A stretch of DNA of 15,277 nucleotides from Verrucomicrobiota bacterium. Lineage in GTDB: Bacteria; Verrucomicrobiota; Verrucomicrobiia; Limisphaerales; CAIQOK01. The position numbers were made by a program, and so were the translations under genes. The notes beneath the pieces are model-generated. The model searched no databases. It saw only the letters and a list, made by a program, of their open reading frames with translations, and had not been told where the DNA came from. Location: NCBI GenBank assembly GCA_025363535.1, contig JANYDP010000507.1:1-15277 (forward strand), read 5' to 3'. Below are positions 7,154-13,709 of this stretch, piece by piece. How positions within the stretch are numbered: the first letter of the stretch is position 1; each line of letters opens with the position of its first letter.

Positions 7154-7392
7154 TAACAATTTTTGCCTTTTCTCAAAGATATTTCCACGGTTGCGGCCCC
7201 GGCCAATCGCATGGCGGCGCACCTTTCCGCCAGCGAAATTGTCCCGAGATGGGACGATGACGGTCGCATACTGGACTCGGCTCTGACGGAAACCACGGAT
7301 TCATCCGCTCCCCAGCGTGGAATGGAGTCTGCTGATTCAGTTCTTAAATTTAGAACGGTTGAGTCAGTCGCTGATCGCTTAACGTAAAAAAT
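7154..7392. other. Intergenic region upstream of the gspF-like gene
   Basis: The porin-gspF gap (7029-7392) is 364 bp; the porin promoter and leader occupy its left part. In the remainder I see no convincing gene. An open frame at 7163-7387 has no family-like features. Short inverted repeats are present (GTCCC/GGGAC at 7241-7255, and an AT-rich GTTCT/AGAAC pair near 7341-7357). No clear promoter or Shine-Dalgarno sequence precedes the ATG at 7393. Confidence 0.5.
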
Positions 7393-8604
7393 ATGCCTTC
7401 ATTCGTTTACACGGCGCGGGAAACCGCCACGGGCCGCGAGATCCGCAACGCGGTCGAGGCCGCCACCGAGCAGGCTGCCATCGCCGCGCTGCTCAATCGC
7501 AACCTTTTGGTCGTTTCGATCCAGGAAAAACTCGCCAAGAAAGGCCGCACCGCCGGGGGCAAGGTCGCCCTCGCCGATCTCGTCATTTTCACCCGCCAGT
7601 TGGCCACCATGATTGACGCCGGCCTGGCCATGGTGCAATCGCTCACCGCGCTCTCCGATCAATCACCCAACAAGGCCATGCGCGATGTCATTAAGGATGT
7701 CTGCACGCGCGTGGAAGGCGGTGACAGTTTTTCCGAAGCGCTGCACAAGCACCCCAAAGTGTTTGATCGTCTCTACGTCTGCATGGTTTCCGCCGGCGAA
7801 AAGGGCGGCCTGCTCGCGGAAATTCTCGCGCGCCTCGCCGTCTATCAGGAAAACACCGCGCGCCTGCGGAAAAAGGTCAAGACCGCGCTAATGTACCCGA
7901 CCGTCGTCACCGTGGTGGCCATCCTCATCACCACGTTTCTGCTCATCAAAGTGGTGCCGGTCTTCGGCGATATTTACTCCGGTTTCGGCGCCAAGCTGCC
8001 GACGCCGACCCAGTACCTCATCAACCTCAGCAACTTTTTGCAAAAATATTTTCTGCTCCTCGCGCTCGCGGCGGGTGGCGGCGTTTATGGCTGGTTCCAT
8101 TTCATCAAGACCAAGTCCGGCCGGCTGTTCTGGGATTCCCGCCGCATCAAGCTCCCGCTCTTTGGCGGCATCGCCCACAAAATCTGCCTGGCGCGTTTCA
8201 CCCGCACCTTGGCGTCGTTGATCCGCAGCGGCGTGCCGATTCTCGAAGTCTTGCAAATTGTTTCCCAGACTGTCGGCAACGTCGTCATGGAAAAAGCCAT
8301 CAAGGACGCCGCCACCGACATCGAACGCGGCGAAAGCATTTCCGTGGCGCTGGGCAAGCATCCCATCTTCCCGAACATGATCATCCGCATGATCACCGCC
8401 GGTGAACAGACCGGTAAAATTGACAACATGCTCGAACGCATCTCGGATTTTCTCGATGAAGAAATCGAAACCACCCTGTCTGGACTGACCTCGCTGATCG
8501 AACCCCTGATGATCGTCGTCCTCGGCGTCATCATCGGCGGCATGGTCATCTGCATGTTCCTCCCGATTTTCAAGATGAGCGAAATCATCAACGGCGCGAA
8601 ATAA
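7393..8604 (+). CDS. gspF: Type II secretion / type IV pilus inner-membrane platform protein (GspF/PilC family)
   Basis: This polytopic inner-membrane protein forms the platform that couples the assembly ATPase to pilus or pseudopilus growth. The 403 residues match the family. The N-terminal cytoplasmic part begins MPSFVYTARETATGREI. There are two tandem T2SSF domains, at about 64-187 and 267-390. The first carries FTRQLATMIDAGLAMVQSLT (66-85) and MVSAGEKGGLLAEIL (131-145). The second repeats the pattern as FTRTLASLIRSGVPILEVLQ (269-288) and MITAGEQTGKIDNMLERI (333-350). Membrane segments are near 170-190, 218-236 and 370-392. It is the only recognisable pilus or secretion gene here, without neighbouring ATPase or major pilin. 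GspF and PilC cannot be separated from sequence alone. A terminator follows, so it is probably transcribed apart from the downstream cassette. Confidence 0.92.
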   Translation: MPSFVYTARETATGREIRNAVEAATEQAAIAALLNRNLLVVSIQEKLAKKGRTAGGKVALADLVIFTRQLATMIDAGLAMVQSLTALSDQSPNKAMRDVIKDVCTRVEGGDSFSEALHKHPKVFDRLYVCMVSAGEKGGLLAEILARLAVYQENTARLRKKVKTALMYPTVVTVVAILITTFLLIKVVPVFGDIYSGFGAKLPTPTQYLINLSNFLQKYFLLLALAAGGGVYGWFHFIKTKSGRLFWDSRRIKLPLFGGIAHKICLARFTRTLASLIRSGVPILEVLQIVSQTVGNVVMEKAIKDAATDIERGESISVALGKHPIFPNMIIRMITAGEQTGKIDNMLERISDFLDEEIETTLSGLTSLIEPLMIVVLGVIIGGMVICMFLPIFKMSEIINGAK

Positions 8605-8635
8605 CGCACCGCCTTCAGTTTCATGGGAAATGTTT

Positions 8636-8672
8636 CCCGCTCCCGCAGTCAAATGCGGGGGCGGGTTTTTTT
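8636..8672 (+). terminator. Intrinsic terminator after the gspF-like gene
   Basis: A 12-bp stem (CCCGCTCCCGCA at 8636-8647, TGCGGGGGCGGG at 8654-8665, one G-T pair) encloses a 6-base loop and is followed by seven Ts (8666-8672). It lies 31 bp after the stop codon. Confidence 0.93.
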
Positions 8673-8702
8673 CGGCACCGCGTTTACGGTCGCCTTAAAT
8701 TC

Positions 8703-8731
8703 GTGACACCCCCGCACGCTTGGGCTAGTTT
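8703..8731 (+). promoter_or_regulatory. Putative promoter of the HEAT/response-regulator cassette, possibly leaderless
   Basis: GTGACA (8703-8708) and TAGTTT (8726-8731) are 17 bp apart. The -35 box matches consensus at 5 of 6 bases; the -10 box is weak (3 of 6). The -10 ends 8 bases before the ATG at 8740, so the message would start at or next to the start codon. No Shine-Dalgarno sequence is present, which is consistent with this. Confidence 0.4.
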
Positions 8732-8739
8732 CCAAAAAA

Positions 8740-10122
8740 ATGTGGTGGCCGGCATTTCTGCAAATCAAATCGAATGACCCGGAGGCCCGGCTGCTGGCGG
8801 TCCAGCGCCTGGCTGACGCCGGCAGCCCACGCGCGTTCGATGCGCTGGCGGAAGCCATCCGCGACGAGGACATGCGCGTGAGTCGCGCCGCCGTTACCGC
8901 GCTCGGGAAAATTGGCGGCGAAAAAGCCACGCTTGTTCTCATCAACGCCCTCGCCGACCACCATCCTGAATTGCGCCAGGCCGCCGTGGATGCGCTGCGC
9001 AACAAGCCCGAACCCCACGTCATCACGGCGCTCGTGGGCGTGCTGAACGATTTCGACGCCGGCGTGCGCGGCCGCGCTGCCCGCGTTTTGGAAAGTCTCC
9101 GCTGGCGGCCCGGCAACGCCAAAGAAGAAATCTGGTACGCCGTCGCACAGGGGCACCTCAAGCAGATCGCGTCCTTTGGCGCGCAGGCCATCGAGGCGCT
9201 GGAAATGGTCCTGCTCGGCGGGCCGTACAGTTTGCAGGTCGCCGCGCTCCACACGCTCGGGCAGATCGCCGATGAACGTGTCCTGAACACGCTCATCCCC
9301 GCGCTCAAATCCAGCGACCACGCCGTGGCCGTGGCCGCCATCGAAGCCCTCAGCCATTTCGGCGGCGCGAAGGCCGCCGACGCGCTCGTGCCGATGCTGC
9401 GGCATCCCGATCATCGCGTCCGCGTCGCCGCCATTGACGCCGTGGCCGGCTTCGAAGGCCACCAGACCACGGCCGCGTTGACGGAACTGTTGAAGGATTC
9501 CATCTGGGACGTGCGCCGCGCCGCCGCGCACGCGCTCGGCAAATGCAAGGACGCCAAAGCCGTGGACGGCCTCATCCTCGCGCTGAAAGATTCCGACAAC
9601 GACGTGCGCGAATCCGCCATCGAGGCGCTCGGCAACATCGGCGGCAAGCGCGCCATCGGCCCGCTCGTGCTGGCGCAGGTGGACGCCGACTCCAGCGTGC
9701 GGCGCGCGGCGGGCGTCACGATTCAGAAATTAAATCCCAACTGGCCGGCCAGCGAGGAGGCGCAGCAGGTCATCCCCGAATTGCGCGCCGCGCTGGACTT
9801 TGGCGATTCCGCCATCCGTTACGCCGCCACCAGCGTGCTCGGCCGCATGGGCAAACTTGCCGACAAAACGCCCGGCGTCACCGACGGCACCACCGTGCTG
9901 ACCGCCGCCGGCCAGAAACGCCGCAAAATTTTTTCCGTGTTTGTCGAACTGCTCCAAGACCCGGACTCGGACGTGCGCCTCGCCGCCGTGCAATCCCTCG
10001 GCCGGCTCGGCGATCCGCGCGCCGCGTCCGCCTTGATGACGGCGATGTCGGATCAAGACGAATCGGTGCGGCACGCCGCCGCCGAGGCCGTCGAGTTCCT
10101 CAACTTCCTGGGGGTCGCCTGA
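8740..10122 (+). CDS. HEAT-repeat (PBS-lyase-type) scaffold protein
   Basis: The 460-residue protein is built almost entirely of tandem helical repeats of about 31 residues. They carry the DxxxxVRxxAxxALGxIG pattern, for example residues 43-59, 256-268 (WDVRRAAAHALGK), 287-301 (NDVRESAIEALGNIG) and 410-424 (SDVRLAAVQSLGRLG). I count roughly eleven repeats. A distinct insert at about 121-160 (RWRPGNAKEEIWYAVAQGHL and following) resembles a W-P...WYA element found inside other bacterial HEAT-repeat proteins. A linker around 372-396 breaks the repeats. There is no signal peptide or membrane segment, so it should be cytoplasmic. Such solenoids act as protein-binding scaffolds; a lyase role is not implied. 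Its stop overlaps the next start (TGATG), which suggests translational coupling to the receiver protein. The partner and exact role are unknown. Confidence 0.9.
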   Translation: MWWPAFLQIKSNDPEARLLAVQRLADAGSPRAFDALAEAIRDEDMRVSRAAVTALGKIGGEKATLVLINALADHHPELRQAAVDALRNKPEPHVITALVGVLNDFDAGVRGRAARVLESLRWRPGNAKEEIWYAVAQGHLKQIASFGAQAIEALEMVLLGGPYSLQVAALHTLGQIADERVLNTLIPALKSSDHAVAVAAIEALSHFGGAKAADALVPMLRHPDHRVRVAAIDAVAGFEGHQTTAALTELLKDSIWDVRRAAAHALGKCKDAKAVDGLILALKDSDNDVRESAIEALGNIGGKRAIGPLVLAQVDADSSVRRAAGVTIQKLNPNWPASEEAQQVIPELRAALDFGDSAIRYAATSVLGRMGKLADKTPGVTDGTTVLTAAGQKRRKIFSVFVELLQDPDSDVRLAAVQSLGRLGDPRAASALMTAMSDQDESVRHAAAEAVEFLNFLGVA

Positions 10123-11156
10123 TGGACACAGTTCATCTCAAAGCCAATCGCGCCAAGCGCCTCCTGATCGTGGACGACGACACCGCGTTCACCGGGATTT
10201 TCAAGGAGTTCCTGCTGGCGCACCGGCCCGGCACCTGGATTGTTCACACCGCCGATCATTACGCGCCGGCGCTGACGTGCCTCAAGGAAAGCGCGATTGA
10301 CCTGATCGTGCTGGATTTGAACATGCCGGTCATGGACGGGCTGCAACTGCTTTCGCTGATCAAGCGCACGCATCCGGCGATTCCCGTCGTGATGTTCACC
10401 GGTCTGGCCACGGCGGAAAACCGCGCGGCCAGTTTGAAAGCCGGCGCGGCGCTGTTCCTCGATAAGACGGAAGTGGCGGGCGACCTGAAAAAAATCTACG
10501 CCGCGCTGGAAAGCATCGCCGCCACGCCGACGGAGGGTTTTCGCGGAATGCTGCGGCAGGTCGGGCTGCCCGACGTGTTGCAGATGGAATGTCTCAACCG
10601 CAAATCCACTCTGCTGGAAGTCACCGCGAGCAGTGATGCCGGGCGGATTTACATTGAGGACGGCTCGATCATCCATGCGGAAACCCACACGCAAAGCGGC
10701 GAACCCGCGTTGTTCCAACTGCTCGCGTTGAGCGGCGGCGAATTCCAGATCAAGCCGTTCACGCCCCCGCCGCGCCGCACGATTGACGGCCACTGGGAAT
10801 CGCTGCTCATGGAATCGGCGCGGTTGCATGATGAGGCTTCGGCGACGACGCACCTCACCAAACCCGCACCCACCACGGCCGAACCCGAACCTCCGCCCGA
10901 GGTTTCCGTCGTCCGCAAGATTGAAGAAATTGTTTTGTGTTCCGCCACCGGCGAACTGCTCTACGAATGGCAGCCAAAAAATGTGGACCGCCGGATTCAA
11001 CTGCTGGATTTGATTTCCAACATCGCCCTCTCGTTCGCCAAGACCCCGCTGCTGACGCGCGGCGAACGTCTCGAAGTCGAAGCGCCCGAGTCCCGCGCCG
11101 TGCTGCTGATCCAGCCGGACCGGAGAATTTTCGTCCAGTCCATCCCGAAGCCATGA
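10122..11156 (+). CDS. Response regulator: receiver + DUF4388 (PatA-like) + roadblock-like C-terminal domain
   Basis: This is a 344-residue phosphorelay output protein without a DNA-binding domain. The receiver (about 12-134) has a full active site: acidic pair Asp19/Asp20 in IVDDD, phospho-acceptor Asp65 in LDLNMPVMDG, Thr93 in FTG and Lys115 in DKTE. A DUF4388-type domain follows (about 139-235) with FRGMLRQVGLPDVLQME, GRIYIEDGSIIHAET and GEPALFQLLALSGGEFQI. A Pro/Thr/Glu linker (about 246-262) leads to residues 263-344 (IEEIVLCSATGELLYEW; LLDLISNIALSFA; AVLLIQPDRRIFVQSI). These have the strand-helix-strand layout of a roadblock/LC7 domain; that last call is my inference. The start is the ATG overlapping the upstream stop, because the receiver begins right after it; the frame is open further upstream only as an antisense-like shadow. 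Its stop overlaps the next start as ATGA. Confidence 0.9.
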   Translation: MDTVHLKANRAKRLLIVDDDTAFTGIFKEFLLAHRPGTWIVHTADHYAPALTCLKESAIDLIVLDLNMPVMDGLQLLSLIKRTHPAIPVVMFTGLATAENRAASLKAGAALFLDKTEVAGDLKKIYAALESIAATPTEGFRGMLRQVGLPDVLQMECLNRKSTLLEVTASSDAGRIYIEDGSIIHAETHTQSGEPALFQLLALSGGEFQIKPFTPPPRRTIDGHWESLLMESARLHDEASATTHLTKPAPTTAEPEPPPEVSVVRKIEEIVLCSATGELLYEWQPKNVDRRIQLLDLISNIALSFAKTPLLTRGERLEVEAPESRAVLLIQPDRRIFVQSIPKP

Positions 11157-11497
11157 GTGCCGCCATTCAATCATGGCTCGAACAGGTGGCCGCCTGCCGC
11201 GGGTTGCTGGCGTGCGGCTTTCGCAAAGCCGACCGCTCGCTCACCGTGAAAAGTTGCAGTGCGGATTTTCCCGCTCCGCAGATGGAGCAGACGATGCGCA
11301 AGCTGTTCGAGGCCGTCTATGCGCTGCAACAAAACCAAATTCCCACCGAACGCGTCCGCTGGCATTTTGAAACCGCGCAACTGCATTGCGTCGCCCGGCC
11401 CGGTGGCGTGATGGCGGTGCTGCTGGTGAACACGGCAACGGCCGGTGCTTTCGAAATTGAATGCCTGCTGGCCGCCGCGCCCTTGTCGCCGACGTAG
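11153..11497 (+). CDS. Small roadblock/LC7-like protein (putative)
   Basis: This 114-residue protein has no signal peptide or membrane segment. It has an opening helix (AAIQSWLEQVAACRG), strands (GLLACGFRKADRSLTVKSCS), a long central helix (MEQTMRKLFEAVYALQQNQI), then strands (RVRWHFETAQLHCVARP, GVMAVLLVNTATAG) and a last helix. This order matches roadblock/LC7 (MglB-like) proteins, which are usually about 110-150 residues and dimerise, often to regulate small GTPases. I see no residue signature that proves the family, so the call is structural inference. It starts inside the stop codon of the receiver protein (ATGA overlap), so the two are very likely made together. It converges with the AMP nucleosidase gene, whose stop lies 16 bp away. 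Confidence 0.75.
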   Translation: MSAAIQSWLEQVAACRGLLACGFRKADRSLTVKSCSADFPAPQMEQTMRKLFEAVYALQQNQIPTERVRWHFETAQLHCVARPGGVMAVLLVNTATAGAFEIECLLAAAPLSPT

Positions 11498-11513
11498 CCA
11501 GGCGACGGCCATT

Positions 11514-12284
11514 TCAGAACCGCAGATGCTTCACCGTCAGACCGCCGTTGATGAGCTGTTTCAGCGAGTCAATGCCGATGTGCAGATGCTTGTCGAGAAA
11601 CGCCTGCGTCACCTTCGCGTCGCTCGCGGCGGTCTTCACGCCATCCGGCGTCATCGGCTGGTCGGACACCAGCAGCAGCGCGCCCGTCGTGATTTCGTTG
11701 TGGAAGCCGGTGATGAAAATCGTGGCCGTCTCCATGTCAATGGCGATGCAGCGGATTTTGCGGAGATATTTTTTGAACTGGTCGTCATGCTCCCACACGC
11801 GGCGGTTGGTCGTGTAAACCGTCCCCGTCCAATAATCGCGCTGGTGGTCGCGGATGGTTGTGGAGATCGCCTTCTGCAGACTGAACGCCGGCAGCGCGGG
11901 CACCTCCGGCGGATAATAGTCGTCCGACGCGCCCTCGCCGCGGATCGCCGCGATGGGCAGCACCAGCGAACCCAGTTCCGCGACATGCTTCAAGCCGCCG
12001 CATTTGCCGAGAAACAAAACCGCCGCCGGCTTCACCGCGCTTAACAAATCCATGATCGTTGCCGCGCTCGCGCTGCCCATGCCGAAATTGATGATCGTGA
12101 TGCCGTCGGCGGTCGCGTTCGGCATCGGCTTGTCCGCGCCCCGGATCGGCACCTTGTGCCAGCGGGCAAACATTTGGACGTAGTTGTTGAAGTTGACCAG
12201 CAGGATGTGCCGGCCGAAGTCCTTGAGCGGCGTGCCCGTGTAGCGCGGCAGCCAGTTGGCGACAATCTCAGCCTTGCTTTTCAT
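11514..12284 (-). CDS. amn: AMP nucleosidase, short form
   Basis: AMP nucleosidase hydrolyses AMP to adenine and ribose 5-phosphate in the cytoplasm, affecting adenylate pools and purine salvage. The 256-residue protein contains only the nucleoside-phosphorylase-like catalytic domain; the E. coli enzyme (about 480 residues) has an extra N-terminal regulatory domain that is missing here. Visible landmarks are INFGMGSASAATIMDLL (65-81), GKCGG (93-97), the AMP-nucleosidase-like GEGASDDYYPPEVPALPAF (117-134, split), AIDMETATIF (181-190, with Glu185 expected to bind the ribose) and the catalytic Asp208 in VSDQPM. The ATG at 12284 gives MKSKAEIVANWLPRYTG, usual for the short forms; an upstream in-frame start at 12338 would add 18 residues with no family support. 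There is no Shine-Dalgarno sequence. Confidence 0.9.
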   Translation of the reverse strand: MKSKAEIVANWLPRYTGTPLKDFGRHILLVNFNNYVQMFARWHKVPIRGADKPMPNATADGITIINFGMGSASAATIMDLLSAVKPAAVLFLGKCGGLKHVAELGSLVLPIAAIRGEGASDDYYPPEVPALPAFSLQKAISTTIRDHQRDYWTGTVYTTNRRVWEHDDQFKKYLRKIRCIAIDMETATIFITGFHNEITTGALLLVSDQPMTPDGVKTAASDAKVTQAFLDKHLHIGIDSLKQLINGGLTVKHLRF

Positions 12285-12404
12285 ACGTTGCCAACGGGTT
12301 GTCACACAGAACCGCTGCGACGGCAAGCGGAAATCCACCCGCCGCCTCCGTTCAACGGTGGCTGGTTGGAAAAAGTTTCCGGCTCGCGAACCGGCTCCCG
12401 GGAT
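12285..12404. other. Gap between the small membrane protein gene and amn
   Basis: I see no gene, clear terminator or promoter in these 120 bases. Both flanking genes lie on the minus strand, so co-transcription is possible. Confidence 0.4.
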
Positions 12405-12593
12405 TCACTTCGCCGGATTGGTTCCGGTGGCTCCGGGCGCGGCCCAGGGATTAGTGGTTTGCTGCCGACGAATGCGTCGCACTTCAACCGTCATCCAGAG
12501 GACGAACAGCAGGATGCCCAGCACCACCGCACCGAGGACGAACCACGGCCAGCGATAGCGGGGCGGGGCGGAATCTGTGTTCGGATTTTCCAT
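12405..12593 (-). CDS. Small single-pass membrane protein of unknown function
   Basis: I do not recognise a named family. The 62-residue product has a short polar N-terminus (MENPNTDSAPPRYR), one membrane segment at about 15-35 (WPWFVLGAVVLGILLFVLWM), then a basic stretch (VRRIRRQQ) and a Pro/Gly/Thr-rich tail. The basic residues after the helix predict the C-terminus in the cytoplasm. Two starts are possible, at 12593 and 12602. The sequence GGGAGA lies 9 bases before the ATG at 12593 but only 3 bases before that at 12602, so the shorter form is preferred. It is divergent from the lipoprotein gene to the right. Confidence 0.65.
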   Translation of the reverse strand: MENPNTDSAPPRYRWPWFVLGAVVLGILLFVLWMTVEVRRIRRQQTTNPWAAPGATGTNPAK

Positions 12594-12652
12594 GCGGGCC
12601 ATTCTCCCACGCGACCCGGCGGCGGCGCAATTTATTTTCCGGGCCGCGTGGC

Positions 12653-12681
12653 TTGATTGTTTTTCGGCGGCGCGGTATTCC
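12653..12681 (+). promoter_or_regulatory. Putative promoter of the GH43-like lipoprotein gene, possibly leaderless
   Basis: TTGATT (12653-12658) and TATTCC (12676-12681) are 17 bp apart. The matches are moderate (4 of 6 and 3 of 6). The -10 box ends 8 bases before the ATG at 12690, the same geometry as upstream of the HEAT-repeat gene. No Shine-Dalgarno sequence is present. Confidence 0.4.
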
Positions 12682-12689
12682 TGCCCGCC

Positions 12690-13703
12690 ATGAAATCCGC
12701 CCCGTGGTTGCTCCTGCTTGTCTTGCTGATGAGCTGCATTTCCGGCTGCCAGTCCGCGCGCCTCGCCACCAAGCCGCTTTATCGCGATCCCGTTTACGAC
12801 GGGGCGGCCGACCCGGTGGTGATCTGGAATCCGCTCGTGAAACGTTGGTGGATATTTTACACGAACCGCCGCGCGAACGCGCCGGGTCTGTCCGGTGTGG
12901 CGTGGGTGCATGGAACGCCCATTGGCATTGCGGAATCAGCGGACGGCGGCGCGCACTGGAAATACCTCGGCACCGCACAGTTTGATCTGCCCATTGAATA
13001 CGGCGGCACCAACGTCACCTGCTGGGCACCCGACGTGACCCGTGCGCCGGACGGAACCTGGCAGATGTTTCTCACCGTCGTGCCGGGAATTTTCCAGGAC
13101 TGGAATCATCCGCGCGACATCGTGCAACTCACGAGCACGGATTTGGTTCACTGGAAAAATCCGTGCAAACTTTCGCTCGCCTCGGACCGCGTGATTGACC
13201 CGAGCATTTTGCGATTGCCCAACGGAACTTGGCGGCTCTGGTATAACGACGAGCGCACCGGCAAATCCATCCACTTCGCTGACAGTACCGATCTCGTGAC
13301 ATGGACGGACAAAGGTCTTGCGTTCAAAAGCCGGGGCGAAGGGCCGAAAGGTTTTCGCTGGCGGGGAAAATTCTGGTGCGTCATTGACGAATGGAAGGGG
13401 CTGGGCGTTTTCCGTTCCGCCGACGCGCTGCACTGGGACAAGCAACCGGCCAATCTGCTGGCCCAGCCTGGCACCGGTGCGGACGACGGCGTGATGGGCG
13501 GGCATCCCGACGTGGTGGTGAGCGGCGACCGCGCGTTTCTTTTTTACTTCACGCATCCTGGCCGTCGGGGCGATGGCGCCAAAGCCGACCGCACCGAACA
13601 GCGCCGTAGTTCCATTCAAGTCGTCGAGCTGCACGAACAAGACGGCTGGCTCGCCTGCGACCGCGACCAGCCGACGCACATTCTTTTGCAGCCGCAAAAA
13701 TAA
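12690..13703 (+). CDS. GH43-like five-bladed beta-propeller glycosidase, lipoprotein
   Basis: This 337-residue exported lipoprotein probably acts on polysaccharide outside the cytoplasm. The N-terminus is a short signal with lipobox ISGC, lipidated at Cys20. The mature part shows repeated propeller blades with Trp/Tyr-rich strands: DPVVIWNPLVKRWWIFYTNR (41-60), WAPDVTRAPDGTWQMFL (112-128), IDPSILRLPNGTWRLWYND (169-187) and GHPDVVVSGDRAFLFYFT (271-288). By analogy with GH43/GH32 enzymes, Asp41 would be the base, Asp170 the pKa modulator and Glu217 (in RGEGPKGFRW) the acid; these are my assignments. The ATG at 12690 is chosen because the signal peptide begins there; an in-frame ATG at 12657 overlaps the predicted promoter. 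The cysteine-hydrolase gene starts 6 bp after the stop. The substrate is unknown. Confidence 0.82.
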   Translation: MKSAPWLLLLVLLMSCISGCQSARLATKPLYRDPVYDGAADPVVIWNPLVKRWWIFYTNRRANAPGLSGVAWVHGTPIGIAESADGGAHWKYLGTAQFDLPIEYGGTNVTCWAPDVTRAPDGTWQMFLTVVPGIFQDWNHPRDIVQLTSTDLVHWKNPCKLSLASDRVIDPSILRLPNGTWRLWYNDERTGKSIHFADSTDLVTWTDKGLAFKSRGEGPKGFRWRGKFWCVIDEWKGLGVFRSADALHWDKQPANLLAQPGTGADDGVMGGHPDVVVSGDRAFLFYFTHPGRRGDGAKADRTEQRRSSIQVVELHEQDGWLACDRDQPTHILLQPQK

Positions 13704-13709
13704 AATCGC

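Noticed and set aside
7163..7387. Short open frame (74 residues) just before the gspF-like gene
   Set aside because: No membrane, signal or family features and no ribosome binding site; it is most likely non-coding upstream sequence.
9543..10121. Upstream in-frame extension of the receiver protein, overlapping the HEAT-repeat gene
   Set aside because: The extension is Arg-rich shadow sequence in a different frame of the HEAT gene; the receiver domain begins right after the ATG at 10122.
11485..11506. Inverted repeat GTCGCC/GGCGAC at the convergent gene junction, considered as a bidirectional terminator
   Set aside because: The stem is 6 bp with a 10-base loop and there is no T-run on either side.
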